DNA of 64,000 nt, taken from Halocaridina rubra. Taxonomy: Eukaryota > Arthropoda > Malacostraca > Decapoda > Atyidae. The translations under genes and the position numbers were made by a program. Below the pieces are notes generated by a model. It did no database searches. It was not told the DNA's origin and saw only the letters and a list, made by a program, of their open reading frames with translations. Where the stretch lies: contig JAXCGZ010016987.1 of assembly GCA_037179515.1 (NCBI GenBank), forward strand, positions 16,001-80,000, written 5' to 3'. Every line of letters begins with the position of its first letter. The first letter of the stretch is position 1. Positions 1 to 13,910 of this stretch are shown piece by piece.

Positions 1-108
1 TTGTTTGTACATCTGTTGGTTTATTTACTTTTAATAACAGTGTAAAGTGCCCCTCCCTAGTTGGCTGGGACAAAGAGAGTGTGGGAGGTTGGGTAGAATA
101 GAATGTTG

Positions 109-109
<1 letters not shown>

Positions 110-180
<71 letters not shown>
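110..180. repeat. (GA)n microsatellite
   Basis: Near-perfect GA dinucleotide run inside the R1 composite repeat, with one early interruption (GAAAG). Confidence 0.95.
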
Positions 181-183
<3 letters not shown>

Positions 184-261
184 TTTAAGTAACTCTTGTT
201 CATTCAACCAAAACTACATTATTTATAGTAAAAAATAATGGTTTAATTACGAATTCGTAAT

Positions 262-262
262 G

Positions 263-302
<40 letters not shown>

Positions 303-342
303 GAATCTCCCCAATCTTCATGAAAGGAAAATTATTGTTGCC

Positions 343-382
<40 letters not shown>
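262..382. repeat. Two (TAA)n microsatellites
   Basis: Trinucleotide runs at about 262-302 and 345-382, separated by a 40-bp linker that is conserved in the other R1 copies. Confidence 0.9.
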
Positions 383-383
<1 letters not shown>

Positions 384-608
384 GATCTAAGGAGAATTTT
401 TAGAATAGACATCATGAAAGTAATGCAGAGGTATAGTAAACCCAGCAGAGTGCTGGATATTCATTACACATCTTTTATAATCCCTTCACATCTGACAGTC
501 ATTACACTCTCCATCTCTGTTTCTCTTTACAGACTGATAAAGGCCGTTTTATTTTATTATTTTTGGCCTGTCCTGGTCTCAAGCATTTTTTTTTTTTTTT
601 TTTTAAAG

Positions 609-2123
<1,515 letters not shown>

Positions 2124-2146
2124 TATATATAATATATATATATATA

Positions 2147-3170
2147 CAGTGATCCCCTGCTGGATCACGTTTCTTGGTTCGCATTTTCACTGTACCATGG
2201 TCTGTTTTTTGCCAAATTATTTTATTTTATTTTTTTGGTATATGCAAAAATATTAAAATATTAAAAAAATAAATATTCTCAGTATTTTCATTTTTTTATT
2301 GAAAAAAACATATTTCATTATCTAATTGATAAAAAAAATATATTTAACGGCCTACGAATAATAAAACAGTAAAAAATAGTAAAAGACCTAAATTTAGATA
2401 TACGTACGTACAGTATAACTCAGTATTGCATCATGCGAAATAGTGTCCGATAGCGTACAATGTATTGGGGTCGCAGCTACGTGAGCTAGCATATATATTT
2501 ATATTTCCAGTAGTTTCATGATTTTATTGATAAAAAAACGTATTTCTTAGCCTAAGAATAATAAAACGCTAAAAAATAGTAAAAACATAAATACTAACAG
2601 TATTGCAACATGTAAAATATGATACCGCTATCAGCGATTCGGACAAAGGCTCGTTCAGTCTAACTCACGTGTGCGCCCTTCACGTTGTCTTATTAATACG
2701 TTTTGCTTGTGATTTTTTTACTAGCATATTTTAACCTTTGCATTGCCTCCCAAGCATCCTTCATCTTCTAAGGCTTCTTGTAGTGAGCCTAAGCGGCAAA
2801 GGAAAATGTTAACCATAACAGCTAAGGTAAGTTTACCTATCACGTACATATAAATTTACGTTGCATGCTGTTATTTATAAAGTAAAGGGTGGTTTTTTAA
2901 CAGTGCAGGGAGGGTTTATACAGTAAACGTAAAAATAATTGTTAAATGCCTATGTACATGAGTATGTCATATAAATTTACGCTTGCATGCTGTTATTTCT
3001 GAAGTAAAGGGTGGTTTGTTAACAGTACAGGGAGGTTTTATGCAGTTTATACGGTGTAAACGTAAAAATAAATAAAATATCTATGTACATATAGGCTGAT
3101 CCTACTCCGCGATTTTCCTGTCTCGCGCCGGGTTCCGGAACTGAACCCTCGCGATAATGGGGGATCACTG
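2147..3170 (+). mobile_element. Non-autonomous Tigger-like DNA transposon, copy 1
   Basis: A 1024-bp element flanked by TA on both sides. It begins CAGTGATCCCC and ends GGGGATCACTG, an inverted pair of at least 11 bp. The 5' half is AT-rich leader, followed by a remnant of a transposase N-terminus at 2743-2826. That joins directly to about 1.5 copies of the ~168-bp unit and the GC-rich 3' end. The catalytic DDE core of a Tigger transposase is absent, so this is an internal deletion derivative. Confidence 0.75.
2743..2826 (+). pseudogene. Tigger transposase N-terminal remnant
   Basis: Reads PPKHPSSSKASCSEPKRQRK after a degenerate start (TTG where the sister copy at 23514 has ATG). The start resembles the conserved PPKRPS...EPKRQRK leader of Tigger1-like transposases, which precedes the CENP-B-type helix-turn-helix. 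The frame runs for about 28 codons and then enters the internal repeat unit at a GTAAGT sequence. No catalytic domain remains. Confidence 0.7.
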
Positions 3171-3266
<96 letters not shown>

Positions 3267-3293
3267 ATATATTATATATATATATATATATAT
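3171..3293. repeat. (TA)n microsatellite, imperfect
   Basis: TA run with a few ATTA phase slips. It starts exactly at the 3' end of the Tigger-like element at 2147-3170. Confidence 0.95.
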
Positions 3294-3314
3294 TGGCATT
3301 TATTATCCTACTAG

Positions 3315-3451
3315 GAATCTACGGTATTACCAAGCCAATTTTCACCAGTTTCCCTTCTGAACCTAAATTTATCAAGCTTAAATCCATTACCCATTACGAG
3401 TTCTGGTTTGATCATGAATTTTTAAAACTCTATCAGTTATCACCCTTGTAA
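3315..3451 (+). pseudogene. C-terminal 45-codon coding remnant, unidentified
   Basis: After a TCCTACTAG sequence that could be a splice acceptor, the frame reads IYGITKPIFTSFPSEPKF, continues through HYEFWFDHEF and ends LYQLSPL then TAA. A diverged version of the same peptide is encoded on the - strand in the other palindrome arm (about 5871-6010). There it extends further upstream but gains a stop two codons before the LSPL end. Preservation of the peptide in both arms suggests real coding ancestry. I do not recognise the family. Confidence 0.35.
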
Positions 3452-3586
3452 TGACCTGTCAGATGTGAAGGGATTATAAAAGATGTGTAATGAATATCCA
3501 GCTCTCTGCTGGGTTTTAATATACCCCTGCATTACTCTCATGATGTCTATTCCAAAAATTCTCCTTAGATCTTATTATTATTATTC

Positions 3587-3620
<34 letters not shown>

Positions 3621-3663
3621 TATTATTTTTAACAATAATTTTCCTTTAATGATGATTGTGGAG

Positions 3664-3717
<54 letters not shown>

Positions 3718-3801
3718 ATTATTATTACGAAATTGTAATTAAACCATTGTTTTTACAATAAATAATGTAGTTTTGGTTGATTGAACAAGAGTTATTTAAA
3801 G

Positions 3802-3997
<196 letters not shown>

Positions 3998-4119
3998 CTC
4001 TCCAACATTCTACTCTACACAACCCCCCACGCTCTCTTTGTCCCAGCCAACTAGGGAGGGGCACTGTACACAGTTATTAAAGTAAATAAACCAACGAATG
4101 TACAAACAATGATGAGCCT

Positions 4120-4159
<40 letters not shown>

Positions 4160-4224
4160 TGATAATAATCTCCACAATCATCATCAAAGGAAAATTATTG
4201 TTGCCAATAATAATAATAATAATG

Positions 4225-4273
<49 letters not shown>

Positions 4274-4474
4274 GATCTAAGGAGAATTATTGGAATAGAC
4301 ATCATGAAAGTAATGCAGAGGTATATTAAAACCCAGCAGAGAGCTGGATATTCATTACACATCTTTTATAATCCCTTCACATCTGACAGGTCATTACAGT
4401 CTCCATGTCTGTTTCTCTTTACAGCTTGATAAAGGCTGTTTTATTTTATAATTTTTTGCCCCTTCCTGGTGTCA

Positions 4475-4767
<293 letters not shown>

Positions 4768-4832
4768 CAGTAATCCCTCGCTCTATCGCGGTTCACCTAT
4801 CGCGGATTCACTGTATCGCGGATTTTGTTTGG
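4768..4832 (+). mobile_element. Tigger-type terminal sequence, right of palindrome centre
   Basis: Begins CAGTAATCCCTCGCTCTATC and continues with CGCGGTTCACCTATCGCGG, a typical Tigger-type terminal inverted repeat. It mirrors 4596-4663. Confidence 0.7.
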
Positions 4833-4836
4833 GGGG

Positions 4837-4845
4837 AATTATTAC

Positions 4846-4928
<83 letters not shown>
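4837..4928. repeat. (TTA)n microsatellite
   Basis: About 90 bp of near-perfect ATT triplets following the Tigger-type end. Confidence 0.95.
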
Positions 4929-4932
<4 letters not shown>

Positions 4933-5168
4933 CCTGTATATATATTTATATATTTTTTAAAGATTGTTGTGATGCCAGGATGGGCTAAAAAATGATAAAA
5001 TAAAACAGCCTTTATCAGGCTGTAAAGAGAAACAGAGATGGAGAGTGTAATGACCTGTCAGATGTGAAGGGATTATAAAAGATGTGTAATGAATATCCAG
5101 CATTCTGCTGGGTTTTAATATACCTCTGCATTACTTTCATGATGTATATTCCAATAATTCTCCTCAGA

Positions 5169-5200
<32 letters not shown>

Positions 5201-5247
5201 GCAACAATAATTTTCCTTTGATGATGATTGTTGAGATTATTATTATA

Positions 5248-5290
<43 letters not shown>

Positions 5291-5428
5291 TTACTATTAT
5301 TATTATTATTATTAAGGGCTCATCATTGTTTGTACATCTGTTCGTTTATTTACTTCAATAACTGTGTACAGTGCCCCTCCCTAGTTGGCTGGGACAAAGA
5401 GAGTGTGGGGGGTTGGGTAGAGTAGAAT

Positions 5429-5534
<106 letters not shown>

Positions 5535-5607
5535 CTTTAATTAATTCTTGTTCATTCAACCAAAACTACATTATTTATTGTAAAAATAATGGTTTAATTA
5601 CAAATTC

Positions 5608-5666
<59 letters not shown>

Positions 5667-5688
5667 CTCCACAATCACATCAAAGGAA

Positions 5689-5731
<43 letters not shown>

Positions 5732-6014
5732 GTAAGATCTAAGGAGAATTTCTGGATTAGACATCATGGAAGTAATGCAGAGGTATATTACAACCCAGAA
5801 GAGAGCTGGATATTCATTGCACATCTTTTATATTCCCTTCGCATCTGACAGGTCATTACAAGGGTGATAATTAATAAAGTTTTGAAAATTTATGATCAAA
5901 CCAGAACTCGTAATTGGTAATGGATTTACGCTTGATAAATTTAAGTTCAGAAGGGAAATTGTTGAAAATTGGCTTGGTAATACCGTAGAGTATCATGCAT
6001 GGAACAAAATTCCT

Positions 6015-6448
<434 letters not shown>

Positions 6449-6527
6449 GATGATGATCTTTTCTTATCGTAATCCTCTTTGTACTTGTGGAAGAAGGGTT
6501 AAAAAAAGAGATTTTTTTTTTTTTTAA

Positions 6528-7212
<685 letters not shown>

Positions 7213-7375
7213 CTTCTTCATTGTGGCTCCTCTCGCACATTCCTTCTACAAGATACTTGAAGATATGGTTCCCCCCAGTGCCAGAGCCGCCAGTTTGAAA
7301 CGACTTCTATTGGACAGGCTTGGGTTTGCTCCCCTACTCTTGCTCATTTCACTCTACTTGCTACCTAGAATGGAG
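7213..7375 (+). CDS. PXMP2: PXMP2-like peroxisomal membrane protein, internal exon
   Basis: The exon follows TTCTTGTTCACAG and ends before GTATAT. After one base completing a split codon, it reads FFIVAPLAHSFYKILEDMVP, then ARAASLKRLLLDRLGFAPLL and ends LPRME. The pattern matches the Mpv17/PMP22 family (G/A-P-x-x-H-x-F/W-Y-x-x-L, then K-R-x-x-x-D-R-x-x-F/G-A-P), with PXMP2 the closest by recall because the next exons continue without gaps. Family members are small four-helix proteins; PXMP2 forms a pore in the peroxisomal membrane for small solutes. This exon gives the loop and third membrane helix. The N-terminal third of the protein is not in view. Orthology rests on pattern recognition; a close Mpv17 paralogue is possible. 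Confidence 0.85.
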
Positions 7376-7674
7376 GTATATATTCTTTAAAGACTACTTA
7401 TGCTACTTAGCCACTTGTTATGTGAATATGGAATTGAGACAACTAATAAGCACTGCATATTTTTTCTTAAACAGTTTTTGTGCCTCTTTACCTTTCCCTT
7501 CGCATTATCTCATCTATTTTGGCTTACATTCATATTTTCTTCCTTTTATCATTCTTTCCATTACTTCATCCTTCTGATCTCTTTCCTCTTTCCAATATGT
7601 TCAGTTTAGTGGTTTCACTTGTTTTACTTCTTATGACATTTATGTATTAGTTGGTGCAGTGTTTACGTTGTTAG
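7376..7674. other. Intron segment, no recognised feature
   Basis: T-rich intron sequence between the exon donor and the copia target site. Nothing further recognised. Confidence 0.6.
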
Positions 7675-7868
7675 TGTTGAGCTCACAGATCAATGTGGCA
7701 GGATAAAGCAATGACAGACATACAAAATATAGCTTTAATATTGTAGCCAAAAGATAACATCATATACCGACCGCTTCACTACAATCTCTCTCTCCTCAAC
7801 ATAAACAAACAAACAAAATACACCCGAGAAGCGCAATATTGTATATAATAATGTGAACAGAATTAACA
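7675..7868 (-). repeat. Copia 3' LTR
   Basis: 194 bp, TG...CA termini (TGTTAATTC...GAGCTCAACA on the - strand). About 96 percent identical by eye to the LTR at 10891-11084. Confidence 0.92.
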
Positions 7869-8060
7869 TACTCCCTCTCTTTTAAACAGAAAAAAAAAAT
7901 ACAAAAAAAATTACAACACTATACTGTATGCTGTATAAATGCAGAACTTAAAAGTTAAATATAATAACAAAAATATAAAAAAACATTACTTTTTAAGAAA
8001 TGAATATTCTTTTAATTTTTCTTTCACAAAATCAATACAACATAGCATGCTATTTAATTA

Positions 8061-8297
8061 TTATTTCAAAGATCCATTTTCAAAGACTCTAGCTATCTTA
8101 AAAGAATTTAATCCTTTTTTTGTCAATATATCAGCCAACTGTGCTTTTGAATCCACCCAAAATATCTTCAACTCACCATTTTGAACCATTTCTTTGAGAA
8201 TAGCAATGTCAATTCTTAATCTTTTTTCTGATACATTTTTAACTGAGTGCACATTATCATAAAGTGAACAGTTATCTACACAGAGTTCTACAGGCAA
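8061..8297 (-). pseudogene. Copia RNase H C-terminal fragment
   Basis: Reads VDNCSLYDNVHSVKNVSEKR, then RLRIDIAILKE and WVDSKAQLADILTKKG. These are the end of a copia RNase H (active-site D in the DN motif) and the conserved LADxLTKxG terminus. It is joined directly, out of frame, to the end of the integrase region, so the whole reverse transcriptase and the first half of RNase H are missing. Confidence 0.85.
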
Positions 8298-9960
8298 TTT
8301 TCTTTCTTTGTTTTATCACAACTTTCAATTTTGTCCTTAACTGTGGTGTGGTCCTCTTCTTCCTCTGTTTTATCACAACTTTTGTCCGCTACAATATTTT
8401 CAACTGGATTTATAACTGCTTCTATCTCTTTACTTGTAACATTCTCCTCCGTTTTTCTTTGATGCCTCAATATATCAAGTAGTGAATTTCTTCCTTCTTC
8501 AGTATTTTTGTTGAAACTGTATGGTATCTTCTGAACATGCATTTTATGGGCTCTTACAACATTTGAACCATATTTCAAGATCACTGTTTTACCATCTTGA
8601 CCAATGACTGTAGCAGGTTCTTTCCATTCCTTTTGCCCTTCTGTCTTGAAATACACTTGATCACCATTTTTAAGAGCTATTCCAGTGTTTCTCACTTTAT
8701 GGCTTAGTGCCCGTCGTATTTTCTCAGAGTTTTCTATGGCAATAAAAGCTTTTCTTGCTGAGTGACTAGCATTGAGATGTGTAGCTATCATTTCACTAGA
8801 TGTTGTACCTTGCAGGAAGTTCGTCACGCATGGTACATGGCAGTTTCGGATTCCTTCCGTATACAAGTTGATAAGGACTGAAACCCCCTGTCATCTGAAG
8901 GCAATTTTTAGCATTGACTGCCCATGCTAAAGCCACTTTTAAAGATAATTCTTGTTGCTCTGCTACTATTTTGGCCACCATTTCATCTATAATCGCATGA
9001 TTCCGCTCACACAGGCCAGTACTGAAGGGGGAATATGCATTACTTGAATGCTCATATTCTCGCACATCTCTAAGAACGTGTTGTTAGCAAACTCACCACC
9101 ATTATCGCAGAGAAATATTGCAGGGGCTCCTAAGTCAGTTCCCAACCAAGTCATCATAATATTCTCAACTATCTCCTTAGGTTCTTTACTTTTCATCACA
9201 CATGATTTTGAGAACCTTTTTGCCATGTCTACCATATGCAGAAAATATATATCTCCTTTCCTATACTTCTTTAGGTCTGTCGCTACAGTTTCATTGAACT
9301 CCTTTGCCATATTCATACTTACAATTGGCCTTGATGGCATTTTCTTATACGTCATGCATATATCACAGCAATTTGAACTTTTTCAGCATATACAAAGCAC
9401 ATCTCGTCTTTTACACCAGCATCCTTTAACAGCTTAATCAGTCTCTTAGAAGTGGGATGATCAAATTGTTGGTGTAGTTTTTCATTTTTTTTCTTCTTTT
9501 CTTTTTCATCATCACCTAAGGTTAACATTATTTCTTCTGTTTTCTTCCAAACTTCCTTCTCATCCCTAAGTGGAAGGCAATAGTGTCCTGAAGAAGTGCA
9601 CCTCAATTTAATTTTTTTTCCATGTATTGCAATATCATTTTCCAAGTCCAATCTCATTTGTGCTCTCTTCATTGATTTTTTGCTGAATAGAAGGGGAATA
9701 GAGCAAATCACCACTTCAGCTGTTATATATGCTTTGTTACCCATAATTTTCACTAGGAATTTTATCTTCTTCATTGATTTGTACATATTACCGTCACCAA
9801 ATCTAAATGATGCTTCACTTTCTTCCTCTTCTATCATCAATTTCTCCTCTTCTGATAACATCTGTATATACGACTTCAACCTGTCAGTACCACAAACTGT
9901 AGAACTGCATGCTGTATCGAGAATAGCATAACTATTAGATTCTCTTATCAACTCTGACAT
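8288..9960 (-). pseudogene. Copia protease and integrase region
   Basis: Protease: AILDTACSSTVCG, with the DTA triad variant seen in this kind of copia. Integrase zinc region: KLHQQFDHPTSKRLIKLL. Integrase core acidic residues are visible in TVATDLKKY, CDNGGEFANN and GLCERNHAIIDEM. The C-terminal part has NCLQMTGGFSPYQLVYGRNP and then VIGQDGKTVILKYG. Frame breaks occur near 9355 and near 9000-9065, and a short overlap around 8800-8866 is shifted as well. Downstream it ends in an acidic Lys/Glu-rich linker at the deletion point. It cannot make a working polyprotein. Confidence 0.88.
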
Positions 9961-10068
9961 TATTTCAGGACTTTCAACAAAAGCATATGACTCAGCTTCG
10001 TGTACTTCTTCATTTTCACTATTTATATGTACATTTTTTGGACATGCTGGAGACAGATGGTACTCAGA

Positions 10069-10816
10069 TCAACATAAATAACACTTTCTAACTTTACCAT
10101 ATTTATCAGCAGAGTTTTTTTGGCCACTTTTTCCATTTCTATTTGTTATGTTTCTTCTTCCTCTAAATCCTACACCGCCTCTTCCCCTTGTGACTACATT
10201 TACATCCTCTGTGTTAAACACTGGCTCAGAATTTACTACTACTGCAGGAGTCTCACCTAGGCCATTATTATATGACACTGCACCCAGTGACAAAACTTCT
10301 TGGCTTCCAAAAAATTTCTTTAAGGCTTTCTGCATGGACTCAAACATTTTTTCTGGTTCACTGAAAGATACTGCTGTCACCAATATCTGTTTGTCTTTAA
10401 CCTCTAGGCCAGCATTGTCCAGTAGTTTGAATGCTAAAATACACTGCACTTCTTTTCACAAATTCTAATATATACTTCTCCATAGTGTCTTCCTTTTCCT
10501 TTTTATATCTATCGAATTTTGTCCATGATTCATACGCTGCTGACTTTTCATCCTTTTTATACCATTTATCCAAGTAGCCTAGCAAAACTTTCACTATGTC
10601 GTCATTTGCTAATTTTTCAATGTCAACTTCTTCAAAAATCTTACCCCTCACCTCGCTTCCTTCTGGGAATGATAGGGCAATTGTCATAGCTTGTTTCTTA
10701 TTTTCAATATTTGTGACACCCTGCCATACCTTTAATTCTTGTATCCAGCGGTCGTAAATTTTGTGTCCTCCAAACATCGGCACTCGTGCCCATCCACAAT
10801 CGCTATTGTCGGTCAT
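10069..10816 (-). pseudogene. Copia gag
   Basis: Starts at an ATG (10814-10816). The first part reads FGGHKIYDRWIQELKVWQGV, the gag_pre/UBN2-like region of copia elements. A frameshift near 10440 leads to LLDNAGLEVKDKQILVTAVS and an Arg/Gly-rich stretch (TRGRGGVGFRGRR). It ends in a zinc knuckle (KCYLC, stop, SEYHLSPACP), where a TGA replaces one non-cysteine residue of the CX2CX4HX4C motif. Two lesions separate it from the downstream protease. Confidence 0.82.
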
Positions 10817-10890
10817 CTTTTCTTCGTTATTTTTGTCTTAATACTCGTCAGTTTCCTTCCGCCTGCCACAGACCACGTTTTGCTACCATT

Positions 10891-11084
10891 TGTTGAGCTC
10901 ACAGATCAATGTGGCAGGATAAATCAATGACAGACATACAAAATATAGCTTTAATATTGTAGCCAAAAGATAACATCGTATACCGACCGCTTCACTACAA
11001 TCTCTCTCTCCTCAACATAAACAAGCAAACAAAAGACGCTCGAGAAGCGCAATATTGCATATAATAATTTGAACAGAATTAACA
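10891..11084 (-). repeat. Copia 5' LTR
   Basis: 194 bp, same termini as the 7675 copy, followed on the right by the GTTAG target duplicate. Confidence 0.92.
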
Positions 11085-11429
11085 GTTAGACACACGCATT
11101 CTCCACTTGCACCACTTTTGCCAGGTCTTCTCATTTGCTCAATCAGTACTCTTCGCATCCTCAATTCTCTCATTCTGCACGTACACCCCTTTATTTTGCC
11201 TCTCAGTTTGCATGCTTGATAACGTCATCAGGTTACTATGCATATCATATGCCATTATTGTCAGATAAACTGGATATTTTTTAATGTTCTCACTTCTGGT
11301 ATAAAATTCATATTTGTTTATATGGATCAAAAGTCTGGAACATCAAACTATGCAAAATATTTCTTTGCACATGTCTGACCCTTAGGATGTAACATGAAAT
11401 TCTCAAACCAAGGTGAGTCAGATATACAG

Positions 11430-11742
11430 GCGCTCCCCTACTTATGAACATCTGAGTCACGAACATTCTCAGATACAAACAAAAACTATCTTCCCATGTA
11501 TTACTGTATATATTACTGTACTGTACTGTATTATAGCATTATTATTACAGTATTAAAATTCATTTATACTGTATATTTTATGTTTTATGTAGTAGTCAAG
11601 TGTCTTTAGCCTAAGTACTGTTCATGACTGCTTATATAAGGACTGTACAGTAGTCTTTTTTTACCTAAACACAACTTATGAACAATTCTACTTACAAATG
11701 GACTTCTGGAACCTAAATCTTTCGTAAGTTGGGGAGTGTCTG
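11430..11742. mobile_element. MITE with Tigger-type ends, family M1
   Basis: A ~313-bp sequence with inverted ends CAGGCGCTCCCCTACTTATG and, on the other strand, CAGACACTCCCCAACTTACG, flanked by TA. A related copy in opposite orientation lies at about 16850-17150. No coding content. Terminal CAG with TA flanks is the Tigger/mariner-superfamily pattern. Confidence 0.65.
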
Positions 11743-11947
11743 TACTGTATTGTTAGGTGTAAAACAATGACTTTAGGCTTCTAAACTGATACACAAACAA
11801 ATAAATGAATGTTAGTTAATAAATAAAAATATCTACTTATCACTTAGGAAATAATTTAGGATACGTATTGATTTACCCAGGAGATAATCACCCTCTGTTA
11901 TAATGTAAAGAAAAAAGTAATTTTATTTTGTCTCATTTTATTCCTAG

Positions 11948-12067
11948 GGTAAAAGCCACAAAAAGTGTGTAAGTGAGATTAAGAGCAAGTACTGGACTGC
12001 TCTTAAAATGAACTGGAAGGTCTGGACTCCAATTCAGTATATCAATGTAAACTACATTCCACAAGCT
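11948..12067 (+). CDS. PXMP2: PXMP2-like peroxisomal membrane protein, penultimate exon
   Basis: Preceded by TATTCCTAG and followed by GTAAGT; 40 codons, phase 0 at both ends. It reads GKSHKKCVSEIKSKYWTALK and then MNWKVWTPIQYINVNYIPQA. The block W-x-x-x-x-x-N-W-x-x-W-T/P-x-x-Q-x-x-N/I-x-x-Y/F-x-P is the signature of the Mpv17/PMP22 family. Together with the previous exon ending LPRME it gives the expected loop into the fourth membrane helix. The intron on its left carries the copia and MITE insertions. Confidence 0.92.
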
Positions 12068-12289
12068 GTAAGTTTTTGAATGATTTTCCTTCAGCTTTTG
12101 TCTGTTAAAATAGTGATAATTTTATAATTCATATGACACGTGAAGCGCTGCACGTAGAAAGGAGTCACACACCACAAAAAGTCAGAAAATGGTGTCAGAG
12201 TTTGGCAACCTTTAAACACGTGTAACTCAGTTATTTTTCAAGCTGTCTTTTTAATTTTTTTGTTTTTGAAGTGAAGCTTATAACAAGTA
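12068..12289. other. Intron start, no recognised feature
   Basis: First part of the 5.9-kb last intron of the PXMP2-like gene. AT-rich with no coding or repeat signal recognised. Confidence 0.55.
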
Positions 12290-12900
12290 CTATTCAGTGA
12301 TGTGTGTGTTTCTTTTCACTGCCACCTCCTTAATTAAACCATTTAAGTATGTATTCTGTTTATCATAAACACCAGTGTCCCAGAAATTACTGAAAACTAT
12401 TTTAATTTCCTCCATCCCTCCAGCCTTTTCAAAGCACCCATGGTTACAGGGGGGCCCTTTTTCCCTGCCTTTCATCTCATTTTCTTTTTTTCGTTTAGTC
12501 CTATCTTTTTCTTTTTTTTGTTTAGTTGCTGACATAACTCGCCCAGGTTGCGTTTTTTTGTAGCAACACTACCGCCCCAGCTTTCAAACTGCCTTACTCT
12601 TGTGCACACTTTTTTTTCATGAGACTCACGTGACACATCACCTCCACCAATGCCACTATCACCATCACCACCTTGTACCAGACTAGTATCACCTTCATTG
12701 GGCACGTCATCAGAATTACTATCGCCTCCTACATCTCCTACATAATCAGGATCATCAACATCATTATCTTTAAAACAAGTAGGAGATTCACAAAAATCAC
12801 GGTGGGAGGAGAAGCCGCACACAGAGTTTACACCAAAGTCTTCACTCACTCCTCCTGATGGGAGACTGTTTTCTGAGTCATGGCTTTTCCAGCCAGACTA
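12290..12900 (-). pseudogene. Arthropod repeat-associated protein of unknown function, frameshifted
   Basis: An upstream acidic part (about 12472-12890) ends KKVCTRVRQFESWGGSVATK. A second frame (about 12290-12540) carries SATKQKKEKDRTKRKK, then GPPCNHGCFEK, KIVFSNFWDTGVYDKQNTYL and NGLIKEVAVKR. The two join by a one-base shift near 12545. The order (basic R-x-R-x-P/F-E-x-W region, Cys-rich loop, I-F-x-x-F-W-x-L/T-G...Q-x-x-Y/F-L, basic tail) recalls a protein family multiplied in arthropod genomes and often linked with mobile elements. I cannot name its function. It lies antisense in a host intron. Confidence 0.5.
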
Positions 12901-13285
12901 TCCATTGATTGGCTGCTGGGTAGGCGTGGCTAATTGGCCCCAGGTGCGGGATGACAATAGGAGCGAGGGAACATGTTTTTGTATGGACTCTCTACCTTAC
13001 TTCTAACGGTGCAAGGGAGTCACATCCACTACCATTGGATAGAAGGATGAAAATAGTGTTACATGCAATAAATCAAGTCTGGCCAAGGTTGTCGCGTGAC
13101 TCCCTTTATACGCTCGGCGCTTCATATGTCTGTTTCTGTTTCCACCTTGAATACTTTGATCATTTATGCAAAGTTATATATTTTTGTGTGCGTGCGGGCG
13201 TGTGTGTGTGAGACACTAGGACAGGCAAGAAATTGCCCTTTTTATGCTCAGGCACCAAAAAGCTTTGAGATGAAGACAAAGTAGA
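12901..13285. other. Intron sequence, no recognised gene
   Basis: Mixed composition with a short (GT)n run near 13195-13210. No supported coding signal. Confidence 0.5.
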
Positions 13286-13289
13286 AGTT

Positions 13290-13910
13290 TAAAGACAAGG
13301 CAGAAATAAGGGAATGATAACGCAGTAGGAAAAGGACAGGCTGAAAGAAAAGTAAGTTTTGGGGACCCAGAGATATGGCAGGTTTACACCCTGAGATGAT
13401 GATAGATCTGCTTTTTGAAGGAAGATATAAGAATTAGGAAAGATACAAGAGGAAGAGAGTTCAGAATCTGGAGGTAGATAGAAAGAAGCAGTCACTGCAC
13501 CGACCAATCCACAATCTACAAATCTCCACTCAGTACCTGTGAGATGAGGTCTCTTAGCGAGTGTTACAGCCTCGGCAATGGGGGAGGGATGCAAATTGTC
13601 AACTCATTAGAGCAGCAATGGAAATAATAATGATAGAAAAGAGAAAGCGATTCCAGATTAGAAGTAAGAGAAAGGTCATTGATAAGATTGATTGCCTTAG
13701 ATTTAACCCTGTCAAGGAGATAAGTATAAGAAAGAGCACCCCAGATGTGCAAACAGTACTTTTACAAGGACAGATACGACCTTTATAGATTTTAAGTAAC
13801 TGGAAAGAGAGAAAGTAATGATGAAACTTGGATGCAGATTTAGAAATATGGATTATGTGACTCCTCTAAGACAAGTTAGAGGCTATCTGGGTTTCTTATA
13901 TTTAATAACA
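13290..13910 (-). pseudogene. Jockey-type non-LTR ORF2 C-terminal fragment
   Basis: The - strand reads CKSTVCTSGVLFLYL-like decay, then DKVKSKAINLINDLSLTSNL (broken by a shift), LSLFYHYYFHCCSNELTICI and PPPLPRL. Further on come HPSPIAEAVTLAKRPHL and PNSYIFLQKADLSSS. In jockey-like elements this is the region after the reverse transcriptase (LLDKVQxKAIRLI, LFYRYFHGxCS, LWNxLP...NLxxFK). Several frame breaks. It lies antisense in the last PXMP2-like intron. Confidence 0.6.

Larger units (their letters stand above)
1..580 (+). repeat. Composite interspersed repeat R1, forward copy
   Basis: A mosaic repeat with this order: a unique stretch containing CCCCTCCCTAGTTGGCTGGG, a (GA)n tract, a short linker, two (TAA)n tracts, then a ~200-bp unique block beginning AAGATCTAAGGAGAAT. 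The same order recurs inverted at 3440-4112 and 4960-5320 and forward at 4113-4475 and 5320-5860. A piece of the unique block also lies at 35655-35798. No coding capacity is visible; open frames here are simple-repeat translations. Family not recognised. The repeats diverge mainly in microsatellite length. Confidence 0.75.
7675..11084 (-). mobile_element. Internally deleted copia-type LTR retrotransposon in an intron
   Basis: A 3410-bp element on the - strand. It is bounded by two 194-bp LTRs (7675-7868 and 10891-11084) and a perfect 5-bp target duplication GTTAG at 7670-7674 and 11085-11089. Inside the 5' LTR (right side) the - strand reads AATGGTAGCAAAACG; TGGTAGCA matches the complement of the 3' end of animal initiator tRNA-Met. 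Before the 3' LTR there is a polypurine stretch AAAAGAGAGGGAGTA. It encodes gag, protease and integrase, then jumps straight to the last part of RNase H: the reverse transcriptase is deleted near 8290. The LTRs differ at about eight positions. Motifs and short LTRs suggest a GalEa-like lineage, which is tentative. Confidence 0.9.
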
